NCBI RefSeq assembly: GCF_000379725.1
Contig: NZ_KB903621.1
Span: 186,001-250,000 of the forward strand
DNA from: Cytophaga aurantiaca DSM 3654
Lineage (GTDB): Bacteria > Bacteroidota > Bacteroidia > Cytophagales > Cytophagaceae
Reading direction: 5' to 3'
Length of the DNA stretch: 64,000 nt
The notes below the pieces were generated by a model, which searched no databases, was not told where the DNA came from, and worked only from the letters and a program-made list of their open reading frames with translations. Positions 8,339 to 16,463 of this stretch are shown here, piece by piece. The translations under genes were made by a program, and so were the position numbers. The first letter of the stretch is position 1. Every line of letters starts with the position of its first letter.

Positions 8339-9055
8339 TTATTCCGTTTCAGCCATGTTGTGGAACACTGCCTGCACATCATCGTCATCTTCAAACTTTT
8401 CCAACAGCTTATAAATTTCTTCCTGCTGTTCTGCAGTCAAGGTTGTTGTTGTATTCGGAATACGTTCTGTTTCTGCATTGATCACATTAATGTTTCTTTG
8501 CTCCAACTCTTTTTGCATGGTACCGAAATCAACAAAAGCAGTATAGATGAAAATTTCATTTTCGTCTTTCACAATTTCTTCTGCACCAAAATCAATCAGT
8601 TCAAGCTCCAATTCTTCCGGATCCAAACCAGTTCCATCAATTTTGATAACACCTTTGCGTTCAAATAAAAATTCAAGTGAACCGGTTTTACCCAATGTGC
8701 CGCCTGAACGTGTAAAGTACGAACGCACATTAGCAACCGTACGTGTATTGTTATCGGTAGCACATTCAACCAATATTGCTATTCCGTATGGACCGTATCC
8801 TTCAAATACTACTTCTTCGTAATCCGATTCGTCTTTGCCCGATGCTCTTTTTATTGCCGCATCGATTCTGTCTTTCGGCATGTTCAAACCTTTCGCGTTG
8901 TTTACAGCTGTACGTAAACGCGAATTGGTTTCAATATTTCCGCCGCCTTGTTTCGCAGCCATTACAATCTCTTTACCCAAACGCGTAAAGGCTTTCGCCA
9001 TGCGGTCAAATCTTTTTGCTCTTCTTCCTTTTCGAAGTTCGTATGCTCTTCCCAT
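8339..9055 (-). CDS. YebC/PmpR-family regulatory protein
   Basis: 238 residues, typical for the family. The frame is open 6 codons further to 9073, but the ATG at 9055 gives the canonical start MGRAYELRKGRRAKRFDRMA. Diagnostic segments are KAFTRLGKEIVMAAKQGGGN, NMPKDRIDAAIKRASGKDES, EVVFEGYGPYGIAILVECAT and TDNNTRTVANVRSYFTRSGG. The C-terminal domain is acidic and ends EDDDDVQAVFHNMAETE. YebC-family proteins are described either as DNA-binding regulators or as ribosome-associated factors easing translation of proline-rich stretches; sequence alone does not separate these. It is a single gene with its own terminator, divergent from the CPCC gene over a gap of about 145 bp that must hold both promoters. 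Confidence 0.95.
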   Translation of the reverse strand: MGRAYELRKGRRAKRFDRMAKAFTRLGKEIVMAAKQGGGNIETNSRLRTAVNNAKGLNMPKDRIDAAIKRASGKDESDYEEVVFEGYGPYGIAILVECATDNNTRTVANVRSYFTRSGGTLGKTGSLEFLFERKGVIKIDGTGLDPEELELELIDFGAEEIVKDENEIFIYTAFVDFGTMQKELEQRNINVINAETERIPNTTTTLTAEQQEEIYKLLEKFEDDDDVQAVFHNMAETE

Positions 9056-9200
9056 AATAATTCGTTGTTGCAATCTTGCGCCAAAGTTACGTAGATTTCA
9101 AGACGTTGTATAGAGAAATGTCGACTTTTTTAGAGGAAAAAGACAGTTTTAATTTATTAAGGTTTAAGTTCTTATCGTTTAAATAAAGTAAATTGGTAAA

Positions 9201-9677
9201 ATGAATAATCCATCTGCAGAAAAAATAAAAGACATACTCGATTTTTTTCGGAAAAGACGAACTGCCTTTGATGATTACATTTCTCAAAATGGTCTTCAAA
9301 GAAGAATAACCACTTGCCCGTCCTGTGGAATTCCGACATTATATCCTCCTGCAATTCATGAAATTTGTGATCTGTGCAATTGGCAAAATGATGGTCAGGA
9401 TGATCCAGATGCTGATAAATCATATGGAGGTCCCAATACAGAATCTTTAACAGATTCCAGAATCAATTTTGGTTTAGTGTTAGACGAAAATGGGGTTAAT
9501 ATGAACGCTTCCATCATTCAGAAACCAGAAATTCTTTTAGCCATTTTGAAAGAATATGATCAGAAATTAAATGATTCTGCAATTGATGCATTTAATGAAA
9601 ATTCTATAGATAATACCAATAATCCATATGTGATTATGAAAAATAAATTGATCGAAGAAATTTTTAAGAATCAATAA
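9201..9677 (+). CDS. Cysteine-rich CPCC-family protein
   Basis: 158 residues. TCPSCGIPTLYPPAIHEICD followed by LCNWQNDGQDDPDADKSYGG is the signature of the Cys-rich CPCC domain: two CxxC pairs (CPSC, CDLC) likely bind one zinc. They are followed by an acidic W(Q/E)xDxxxDPD stretch and GGPNTESLTDSRINF. An N-terminal amphipathic helix (about 1-30) and a C-terminal helical tail extend the domain. Function is unknown; members occur widely as small stand-alone proteins. It is followed 16 bp later by a small membrane-protein gene on the same strand, probably in one transcript. Confidence 0.75.
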   Translation: MNNPSAEKIKDILDFFRKRRTAFDDYISQNGLQRRITTCPSCGIPTLYPPAIHEICDLCNWQNDGQDDPDADKSYGGPNTESLTDSRINFGLVLDENGVNMNASIIQKPEILLAILKEYDQKLNDSAIDAFNENSIDNTNNPYVIMKNKLIEEIFKNQ

Positions 9678-9693
9678 TTATAATTAAATCTCG

Positions 9694-10032
9694 ATGAATT
9701 TCGAACACGAAAGAAACAGTTTTTTGAAATCGCTCAAAAAAACATCCTTTCCAAAAATTACCAGTAAAAAGGTAGTTATGGAAATGGTGGCAAATGGCGT
9801 GGCTGCTATCTGCGCATTTATTGTTTATAAAGTATTACAGAATTTTATTGTTGTTAAAAGCGTAAAAAATCTTTGGGGACTAGCCAATAAAAAAGATAAA
9901 ATGATCGTGAGCAAAGAAGCATTTGAAACGATCAGCGGCATTTGTATTTTTATTATCGCCATGTTTGTTTTCACCTATGTGGAAGGCCTGATTGAAAATT
10001 ATTTAAAGGAACGGGAAGAAACGAACGTTTAA
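9694..10032 (+). CDS. Small two-helix membrane protein of unknown function
   Basis: 112 residues. A basic N-terminus (about 1-30, lysine-rich) precedes two hydrophobic segments, VANGVAAICAFIVYKVLQNF (about 31-52) and ISGICIFIIAMFVFTYVEGL (about 78-100). A lysine-rich loop (KKDKMIVSK) sits between them and the tail is charged (KEREETNV). No family recognised. It starts 16 bp after the CPCC gene and is probably translated from the same mRNA. The nested hairpin at 10117-10203 follows 85 bp downstream. Confidence 0.5.
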   Translation: MNFEHERNSFLKSLKKTSFPKITSKKVVMEMVANGVAAICAFIVYKVLQNFIVVKSVKNLWGLANKKDKMIVSKEAFETISGICIFIIAMFVFTYVEGLIENYLKEREETNV

Positions 10033-10116
10033 AATTTTTCTTTTATAATTCTATGTTGGAGTTTATTGTGAAGATTAAATAAATATACCAACGGCCTCAT
10101 TTCAAATTGCGTTAAG

Positions 10117-10231
10117 AAATTTTGGTTCATGGAGCTTTTTGAACGCTACAACTAGTCCTTTTTCAGGACGGTTTTGTAGCGTTCGCGCAATGAACCAAAA
10201 TTTTAGCTTATTTGATCCCGCTAAGGCGGGA
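10117..10231. repeat. Long nested hairpin element in a 312-bp intergenic region
   Basis: The gene-free stretch 10033-10344 contains three stems stacked on one axis: outer 10117-10130 with 10190-10203 (aaattttggttcat / atgaaccaaaattt), middle 10141-10151 with 10174-10184 (gaacgctacaa / ttgtagcgttc) and inner 10155-10159 with 10165-10169 (gtcct / aggac). All stems are perfect. A separate small hairpin follows (10216-10221 with 10226-10231, tcccgc / gcggga). There is no coding potential and no T-run directly after the large structure. It could be a non-autonomous repeat element (MITE/REP-like), a structured RNA or an elaborate terminator. The rest of the gap shows only AT-rich sequence before the next start. 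Confidence 0.6.
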
Positions 10232-10344
10232 GCAAAAGAACGGAAGAATCAAAAAAGAAAGATAAATAGAGTTAAGATTGGAAAACTGTTTATGCAAAAT
10301 ATGAAACGATAAGAAATTCTCTTTTTTAGTCGTAATTTTGCTTC

Positions 10345-11337
10345 ATGCCAATTCAATTATACAATCCCTTCCAGGAAATGCATTTTGATATGCAGACCTG
10401 TTTTTTAACCGGACAAAGTCTGTCTCCTGATACAGAACCAACTGCTGTTTTTCCTGAATGGATTCTTAATCGATATAACCTCAGCGACCAAACATTTAAA
10501 ATGCTGGACGAAGGAACCCGGGTTCCATATAAAAACATCAAAGTGCCTTACGCACCAAATGTTGTTAAAGCAATGAATGTGCTGGAGGCGGAAATTGAAA
10601 AAGCTTTCTGTGCCGGTTACGATGAAATAGTAAAGATTCCGGAAGAACGTTTGTTTCAATGGATGGCAAAACTAATGATGGGTGTATTATTCGAAGACTT
10701 ACGAATTGCACAAAAGAAATTGGCGACGCAAAACGATTCCCTCCGTTTATCAAATTTTTTAAAAGCACGTTTTCAAAAGTTGCACTGGATGCTGCAGTCG
10801 CTTGTGGTACCAATGGACTTCAAAGGATTAAAGCCCTGGACAATTCGCATATTTAAAGTAAAATATTCTAAAGATCTTTTTAATTACAAAGACGAAACCA
10901 ACAATCTGAATTTCTCTTTAAGCATGAATGATTTTGGTATCGTTGCTTGCTTGCAGGATAACGGCGAGGTTGGTAAAAAATACGATGAGCTTACAACTAA
11001 AATCGGCAGTCAGACATTGCATCCGATTCAGTTTGAAGAATTGTGCAGCAAATTTATTTACGCAAATTATTTATTGACCAGCTACGCAACCTATAACGTT
11101 TCCATTGAAGATGAAAAAGTTTCGGTCGAATCGATTCCCTTGTCTACACAAAATAATTCTCCGTTGTTTGATTTCTGGGATGATAACATGTACGGACAAG
11201 TATTGGCGAACTACTGGAAACCCTGGGGACTGACGATGAAAGAAATTATTATGTTCCCGAATCCGCCGATCAGTTATATTGAGAATGATTTCAATGATGA
11301 AATTACGGACATAGAAAAAATAAATCAGCCGTATTAA
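10345..11337 (+). CDS. Conserved hypothetical protein
   Basis: 330 residues, soluble, with no signal peptide. The N-terminus (MQTCFLTGQSLSPDTEPTAV, then FPEWILNRYNL) resembles the C...G...E..(V/I)xPxWI(L) opening seen in some HNH-associated proteins. Only one cysteine is present, so a zinc site is not supported. The middle is helical (MNVLEAEIEKAFCAGYDEIV; LFQWMAKLMMGVLFEDLRIA). The C-terminal half is mixed alpha/beta with LFDFWDDNMYGQVLANYWKP and ends in an acidic tail. I do not recognise a family and assign no function. It has its own strong terminator 17 bp after the stop and is alone on its strand. Confidence 0.6.
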   Translation: MPIQLYNPFQEMHFDMQTCFLTGQSLSPDTEPTAVFPEWILNRYNLSDQTFKMLDEGTRVPYKNIKVPYAPNVVKAMNVLEAEIEKAFCAGYDEIVKIPEERLFQWMAKLMMGVLFEDLRIAQKKLATQNDSLRLSNFLKARFQKLHWMLQSLVVPMDFKGLKPWTIRIFKVKYSKDLFNYKDETNNLNFSLSMNDFGIVACLQDNGEVGKKYDELTTKIGSQTLHPIQFEELCSKFIYANYLLTSYATYNVSIEDEKVSVESIPLSTQNNSPLFDFWDDNMYGQVLANYWKPWGLTMKEIIMFPNPPISYIENDFNDEITDIEKINQPY

Positions 11338-11354
11338 AATTTGTTTACCAATCT

Positions 11355-11397
11355 AAAAGATCGATGCCTTTGCTTTAATCGAAGGCATCGATCTTTT
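11355..11397 (+). terminator. Rho-independent terminator
   Basis: Perfect 16-bp stem (11355-11370 with 11382-11397, core agatcgatgcctt / aaggcatcgatct) with an 11-base loop, followed by a T-rich tract (gttttttac). It is placed correctly to end the 10345-11337 transcript. Confidence 0.9.
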
Positions 11398-11413
11398 GTT
11401 TTTTACAATTCAA

Positions 11414-11572
11414 TTACTTATTCCGGATTTTTAAATAATTATATATCAAAGCAAATAATGCTACGAATAAAATAACGCTGGTTTTTGAATTGGTTTTTAT
11501 ATCTATCGCACAAACGATTATTAACACAATCACAAATAGTATCAGGATTAGATGTATTGTTTTCGTTTTCAT
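11414..11572 (-). CDS. Very small membrane protein (52 residues)
   Basis: A minus-strand reading frame from the ATG complementary to 11570-11572 to the stop at 11414-11416 encodes 52 residues. It has two hydrophobic segments, IHLILILFVIVLIIVCAI and SVILFVALFALIYNYL, divided by a polar turn (DIKTNSK) and ending KIRNK. The positive-inside pattern (MKTKT and KIRNK on the same side) fits a hairpin membrane protein. It starts 31 bp after the end of the next minus-strand gene, which is also a membrane protein, and could share its transcript. Chance frames of this size are common in AT-rich DNA, so the call rests on the topology. Confidence 0.45.
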   Translation of the reverse strand: MKTKTIHLILILFVIVLIIVCAIDIKTNSKTSVILFVALFALIYNYLKIRNK

Positions 11573-11603
11573 TTATGACTACAAATAAAATTTTTAGATT
11601 GAA

Positions 11604-12197
11604 CTACTTCAATTTTGAAGGAATTATTTTTATGATGCGTATTTCTCTTTTTATTAATTCAGAGCTTGGAACAATAATCTTTTTATTTGAAGCCGGTCTT
11701 TCATAAACATACTCTTGAATTAGTATTTGATTGGAATCTTCTTTTAAAAGTTTAAGATGATTTTTTGTTCGATAATACCTACTATAAAACAACGAAAACC
11801 AGGGACTGTATCCGATCTCTGCTCCATCATGTGAATTAAAAATTCCAACGTTTTCAAGAATGTAAATTGTTGGTTCAACCGATGTGATTTTGGTCTGTAT
11901 AATTTCTTTTGAAAACATTTTAGAGTGATGTGTCAGATTTATTAGTAACAGTGCATACGTATGAATAACAAAGAATGCTGTTAAAATGATTGTTGTTAAA
12001 ATCTTTTTCTTTGTTGTTGTAAGCAACTTCCAGTTTTTAAAAAGAACAATAAAATAGATAATGAATATAATAGCCCAAATAGAAAAATAAACATCCAGGT
12101 CCGTTATCTTAGGAATGAATTTTACCTTTGATAACGGAATAATGTATAAAATAAATGGTAGTACAAAAAGTTGAAATAATTTTTTTGTGGCCATCAT
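11604..12197 (-). CDS. Membrane protein of unknown function
   Basis: 197 residues with three or four membrane helices in the first 110 residues (LFQLFVLPFILYIIPLSKVK; DVYFSIWAIIFIIYFIVLFK; ILTTIILTAFFVIHTYALLL). A soluble C-terminal part of about 80 residues (SVEPTIYILENVGIFNSHDG, SWLFSLFYSRYYR-like region, ILIQEYVYERP) ends in basic residues. No family recognised. It lies 36 bp after the GT-C-like gene and is followed by the 52-residue membrane protein, so a three-gene minus-strand unit is plausible. Confidence 0.55.
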   Translation of the reverse strand: MMATKKLFQLFVLPFILYIIPLSKVKFIPKITDLDVYFSIWAIIFIIYFIVLFKNWKLLTTTKKKILTTIILTAFFVIHTYALLLINLTHHSKMFSKEIIQTKITSVEPTIYILENVGIFNSHDGAEIGYSPWFSLFYSRYYRTKNHLKLLKEDSNQILIQEYVYERPASNKKIIVPSSELIKREIRIIKIIPSKLK

Positions 12198-12233
12198 AAG
12201 CAGTTAATTAAAACAAATCATTTCTTAACCGAC

Positions 12234-13973
12234 TTATTTCTTATGTAAAAATCGGATACTAATATTATTAATACTTTTTTTTCCATTCATTAAATCTAAC
12301 TTTACAATCATCGACTGTCCTGCATGCAGCATATTTTTTTTATAGTCTTCGCTTAGATTAAAATTATATATACCTACTTGATTAAAATTAAATCCTTTCT
12401 GAGCAAATTGAATAATAGGTGGATTATAAAAAAAAATCTGTTTTCCGGATAACGTATCGATAAGCGATAATTCAATTCGCGATTCATCATTTACATCAAA
12501 GACATCTTCTATACTTATTTGTACGATGTCCACATTGTTAACATTCGGAATTTCATTTAATGATTTTCTTAAAATTTTATTATTCGCTACTTGTTCACCA
12601 ATTTGATATTCTTTAAGTAGTACATATTCATTTTCTGGAATCATTTCATTTGATAATATGTATTTATATTTTTCATCTGTCTTTAAAAAAATTTTCCAAT
12701 ACTTTTCTTTATCCATTTGGGATCCATGCAAAATATGTTCCTTGTATTGATACGTTTGAATCATATTCAATACAATCGTACATATAGAAAAAATTATAAC
12801 ACAAAATTTTAATCTAAGGCTTTGCTGCTGAACAAAGATCGCCATTGGAATTAAAAATAATGTGTAATAATCTATATAAGCTCTCAAGCCATAACTACTA
12901 CCATAAAACCAGCACCACCATGAACTCAATACATAGGTCAATAGAATAAAACCTATCATCCAGGTAATTGCCATATAAAAATATCGAACGGAAAACATCC
13001 AAATTACAGCTGCTATTGATAATAAAAATATTGGTGTATAAACAAATAGTCCTTTTCTATAACTAAATAAAACATTTATGAATTGTGGATTTGTAAAATC
13101 AAACGTTTGTCCTTCATATGAATCTAATATAAAGTCGCCTGTTTGAAAATACCATAACAATAATTGTATCGAAAAAACACCTGCTCCTAAAATAATTCCG
13201 ATCGAAACCGTTGGGAGTTCTTTATAAAGTGAGATGATACTCTCTTTTAAATTTTTTCCGGAAGCTGCTAGAAACGGTAAAAATAGGAGTGTTAAAAAAT
13301 TAACCGGTCTCAATAACATTATTAATCCAACTAATATGCCTGCAATTAAAATCAACTTTTTATGTTTATATAAAAAGTATTTTTTGGTTATATATAAAAA
13401 AGCAGTTATCGCACATAAAGAATAAATATGGCTAAATGAAGCATCCATTGAGACATATGCTATTACGGATGTTGAAAAAACCAAAATCAGCTGCGAAAAT
13501 ATAATTATGTCTTTTTTTATTTCATATAACTGCAATAAGCCTTTTAAAAGGCAAAGTGTTAAAAACAAATAAAAAAATGCTGAAAGACCTATTGTTTCAT
13601 GAAAAACTTGCTGATACCCATCTTTGTATGTATGATCAAGATTAAAGATGCTGTAGGTAATGAGAAAAAATGGTGCTTGAAGTAAAGCTGTTCCACAGCT
13701 GTATTTATTTACTTTATAATCGTTATGGTATTTGTAATGTCTCTTACTTTCTATACGCTTATATAATTCAGAAGAATCATTCCATGGAATATCTTTTCTA
13801 TATAAATCATGAAAAATAATTATTGAAGGTAAATATTCATAATAACCTATTCCATCTGAATGTATCTTATCTTTTGAGTTTCCTAAAATAATATTAATAC
13901 ATAATGCAAGTAACAAAACAATAATTGCTTCAATATAGATTTTACGAATGAATGCAATAATTTTATTTATCAT
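12234..13973 (-). CDS. Polytopic membrane protein resembling GT-C glycosyltransferases
   Basis: 579 residues. About ten membrane helices fill residues 15-430, and a soluble beta-rich domain occupies the last 130. After the first helix, KIHSDGIGYYEYLPSIIIFH fits the acidic first loop (D-x-x-x-YY) of GT-C-fold enzymes, which use polyprenyl-phosphate sugars outside the inner membrane. FSTSVIAYVSMDASFSHIYS and LIMLLRPVNFLTLLFLPFLA are typical later segments, and SSWWCWFYGSSYGLRAYIDY is a conserved-looking aromatic stretch. Cell-surface polysaccharide or protein glycosylation is therefore likely, but donor and acceptor are unknown. The very AT-rich composition and many Ile/Tyr/Lys codons match the neighbours on this strand. 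The start at 13973 directly precedes the first helix. Confidence 0.65.
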   Translation of the reverse strand: MINKIIAFIRKIYIEAIIVLLLALCINIILGNSKDKIHSDGIGYYEYLPSIIIFHDLYRKDIPWNDSSELYKRIESKRHYKYHNDYKVNKYSCGTALLQAPFFLITYSIFNLDHTYKDGYQQVFHETIGLSAFFYLFLTLCLLKGLLQLYEIKKDIIIFSQLILVFSTSVIAYVSMDASFSHIYSLCAITAFLYITKKYFLYKHKKLILIAGILVGLIMLLRPVNFLTLLFLPFLAASGKNLKESIISLYKELPTVSIGIILGAGVFSIQLLLWYFQTGDFILDSYEGQTFDFTNPQFINVLFSYRKGLFVYTPIFLLSIAAVIWMFSVRYFYMAITWMIGFILLTYVLSSWWCWFYGSSYGLRAYIDYYTLFLIPMAIFVQQQSLRLKFCVIIFSICTIVLNMIQTYQYKEHILHGSQMDKEKYWKIFLKTDEKYKYILSNEMIPENEYVLLKEYQIGEQVANNKILRKSLNEIPNVNNVDIVQISIEDVFDVNDESRIELSLIDTLSGKQIFFYNPPIIQFAQKGFNFNQVGIYNFNLSEDYKKNMLHAGQSMIVKLDLMNGKKSINNISIRFLHKK

Positions 13974-14016
13974 TGAATTGAAATAATTTAAAATTAATAA
14001 TTATTGATTTATGTAA

Positions 14017-15819
14017 TTACCTGTTAATATATTCCAGCTCCAGCTTTTTAATCCGTGAACCAATTGCTCCTCGCGTGCGGTCAAAATGTTTGGCCATATC
14101 TCCTAAACTGATTCCCTGCAAATACATCTGTGCCAGTTCCTGATCCAGCGCATGAGTCCATGGTTTGTAGGCATCTTTGTTTTTATCGCGCGCTTCGTCC
14201 TTGGTATATGCTTTCTCTTTTGGATAACCAATCGCTTCTTTCGTATTTTTACTTTTCGATTTCGCAGTTGATTGAGCAGCTCTCCGCTCCTCTTCTTCCG
14301 GCGATACACGAAGCACCTGAATCTGTGCCGAACGTATTGCATTTTTCGGAAGCAATGTTTCCGGAATATGAATGAGATTTTTTGTCCGGGTTACTGCTAC
14401 ATACAACAGATTGATTTCTTCATTCAGTTTTGAAATATTAATCGATTCATCGCTACGACTACCTTTAGTTTGTTTCTCAACTTTATCCTGCGTAATAAAA
14501 TCATTAACAATCTGTATCGAATCGTATTCCATTCCCTTGCAACGATGCACTGTAGAAAAAATCATCTCTGCTTTTTCCTTTTCATCGTTGCCAACATGTT
14601 TCTCTTTTATCAGATTTAAAATTCCGGGAATTTCATTTCCGTATTCCTCTACAATTTCAATCATCATTTTAAGCTGCACATCTTCGGTCTTCTCAACGTA
14701 TTCTTCCAGCTCTTCAACACTTTTCATCTGCGCAATCAATTTGTCGCGAATCAATGCAGGTTTTTTATTATATAAATTCAATACATCATATAAAGAAGTT
14801 CCTTCATCTGCATAGGTATACGAATGAATGTTTCCTTCAAAATAAATATGCTTTACGTTTTTCTTTTCAATAACAAACTCAATGGCTTTCAGCAACAAGC
14901 CTAAATTGGTGCGCGCAATAATTGCTTTTACTTTGTCGTCTTTTCCTGTACCTTTTCCTTCAATAGCAAATTGTTGTTCTTCAGTTACAAAATTTTTCCA
15001 GCCCAACACCTCAACAGCAAGTTTTGCAATGTCTGCACTAAAGCGGAAACTGGATGACAAGTGATATGTTTTAAAATTCGCTTTCTCTAAGGAATTCACC
15101 GCAAAGCGCCAACCATAGATCTGCTGGTGCGTATCGCCCACAATAACTTTGGTTGCAGACTGTTTGAAAAAAATATCCAGCATAGCCGGCGATGCATCCT
15201 GTCCTTCATCAAACAAAATATAATCGAAATACAAACGCGGATTTGACAATTGAAATTTTTTGAGATAAAAATCGTGGGTGATCTCAATTTCACCTTTATC
15301 CATTTTTCCTAAAAACACTCGTGTATTTTTTTCAATGTATTCGTATGCTGCAGAAACAAATGCCTTGGCTTCTTCATCGAATACCACATCGCGGTAATTT
15401 AGATCCTGTACTTTCTGTTTGTCGCTGTTACAGAAATACGCAATAAATTTATTTATGTGATTGGCGGCTATAAATTCAGCATGTTTATCGCCGTTATTTA
15501 TTAAACCTAAAATTTCAACAATCTCGTGTGTCTTATAACCATTTGCTTTTATACGGTAGTTGCTGCGAAAAATAATCTCGCGGTACGCGAGCGAATGTGC
15601 GGTTTCAACTTTTACATTATGCAATCCTTGCTCTGCAAATTTCTTTTGTGCTTCAAGCTTCACCGATTTATTAAATGCCAGATACAGTATATTGCTTGTC
15701 GCTGGACGGGTTTTCGCATATTCAATAATGGTGGTCGTTTTTCCCGAACCTGCAACTGCATTGATCTTGATATCTCCGGTGGAGTTGATAATGGCGAGCT
15801 GCTCGGAAGTAAATTGCAT
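14017..15819 (-). CDS. UvrD/Rep-like superfamily 1 DNA helicase with C-terminal HTH-like domain
   Basis: 600 residues. Superfamily 1A helicase motifs appear in order: Q-motif (FTSEQLAIINS) at the start, Walker A (AVAGSGKTTTII) near residue 20, LFDEGQDASPAM (motif II, DEGQ in place of DExQ), VGDTHQQIYGWRFA (motif III), STVHRCKGMEYD (motif V) and LLYVAVTRTKN (motif VI). It is shorter than UvrD or Rep and closer to the FBH1-like/short UvrD-like group. The C-terminus (about 545-600) reads WTHALDQELAQMYLQGISLG followed by DMAKHFDRTRGAIGSRIKKL, a Myb/SANT-like helix-turn-helix that may add DNA binding. Likely role: ATP-driven 3'-5' unwinding in repair or recombination. A small membrane-protein gene ends 10 bp upstream on the same strand. 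Confidence 0.88.
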   Translation of the reverse strand: MQFTSEQLAIINSTGDIKINAVAGSGKTTTIIEYAKTRPATSNILYLAFNKSVKLEAQKKFAEQGLHNVKVETAHSLAYREIIFRSNYRIKANGYKTHEIVEILGLINNGDKHAEFIAANHINKFIAYFCNSDKQKVQDLNYRDVVFDEEAKAFVSAAYEYIEKNTRVFLGKMDKGEIEITHDFYLKKFQLSNPRLYFDYILFDEGQDASPAMLDIFFKQSATKVIVGDTHQQIYGWRFAVNSLEKANFKTYHLSSSFRFSADIAKLAVEVLGWKNFVTEEQQFAIEGKGTGKDDKVKAIIARTNLGLLLKAIEFVIEKKNVKHIYFEGNIHSYTYADEGTSLYDVLNLYNKKPALIRDKLIAQMKSVEELEEYVEKTEDVQLKMMIEIVEEYGNEIPGILNLIKEKHVGNDEKEKAEMIFSTVHRCKGMEYDSIQIVNDFITQDKVEKQTKGSRSDESINISKLNEEINLLYVAVTRTKNLIHIPETLLPKNAIRSAQIQVLRVSPEEEERRAAQSTAKSKSKNTKEAIGYPKEKAYTKDEARDKNKDAYKPWTHALDQELAQMYLQGISLGDMAKHFDRTRGAIGSRIKKLELEYINR

Positions 15820-15829
15820 GTATAGTGGA

Positions 15830-16288
15830 TTATATTTCTTTCAAATTCAATTTAGCAATTAATATTTGGATCATTCTATTTCCTCGTTGATGAAATTCAA
15901 CCAATATGAGAATAGAAAAAATAATCATGCAAATCGGTAACCCAATTATAAATTCAGTATGTATTCTAAGAAATAAAAAATAAAGACATATGATACTATT
16001 AAGTGAAAACATCAGATATAATAAAATCTTTAATGAAAAGGGTATTCTCAGTTTTAAAAATATTTTATTCTCTGCTATATTCTCAACAATAGTTCCGTAA
16101 ACTTCTGGCCTAAAAGCATAGTGATGATTTTGATAAAATGCTGGTAACAATGTAAATTCATCTGTACCAATATTTCCATCAAATCTCCATGTTCTATTTT
16201 CTGAAGACTTTTTTATTTCCTTCAAAATGTTTCGAATTTGTTCTTTATCGTATGGTGTTGTAAAAGTAAGTTCTTTGTAGAAAAACAT
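15830..16288 (-). CDS. Small membrane protein of unknown function
   Basis: 152 residues. The soluble N-terminal 80 residues (YDKEQIRNILKEIKKSSENR, YQNHHYAFRPEVYGTIVENI) are followed by two adjacent membrane helices (SLKILLYLMFSLNSIICLYF; FIIGLPICMIIFSILILVEF) and a basic tail. The layout recalls Bacteroidota proteins annotated only as hypothetical. It ends 10 bp before the helicase start and may be co-transcribed with it, but nothing links the two functions. The 175-bp gap behind it shows no gene. Confidence 0.55.
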   Translation of the reverse strand: MFFYKELTFTTPYDKEQIRNILKEIKKSSENRTWRFDGNIGTDEFTLLPAFYQNHHYAFRPEVYGTIVENIAENKIFLKLRIPFSLKILLYLMFSLNSIICLYFLFLRIHTEFIIGLPICMIIFSILILVEFHQRGNRMIQILIAKLNLKEI

Positions 16289-16463
16289 AATAATAATTTT
16301 AGCAATTCTCCAATTCCTTTTGCTTCGCCCTTATCTCCTACCATTCTAACAAAATTAATAATCAAAAAGCGTATAATTGCGAACAGGTACTGTAGCTTTC
16401 TAATTCCTGTAGCGGTGATCCAAATTTTTTGTTGCAACTACAGATTTCAACCTCAATCAAAAT

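Noticed and set aside
14372-14815. 147-codon plus-strand frame inside the helicase gene
   Set aside because: Antisense shadow; Ser/Cys/Phe-rich composition is typical of reverse reading of AT-rich genes.
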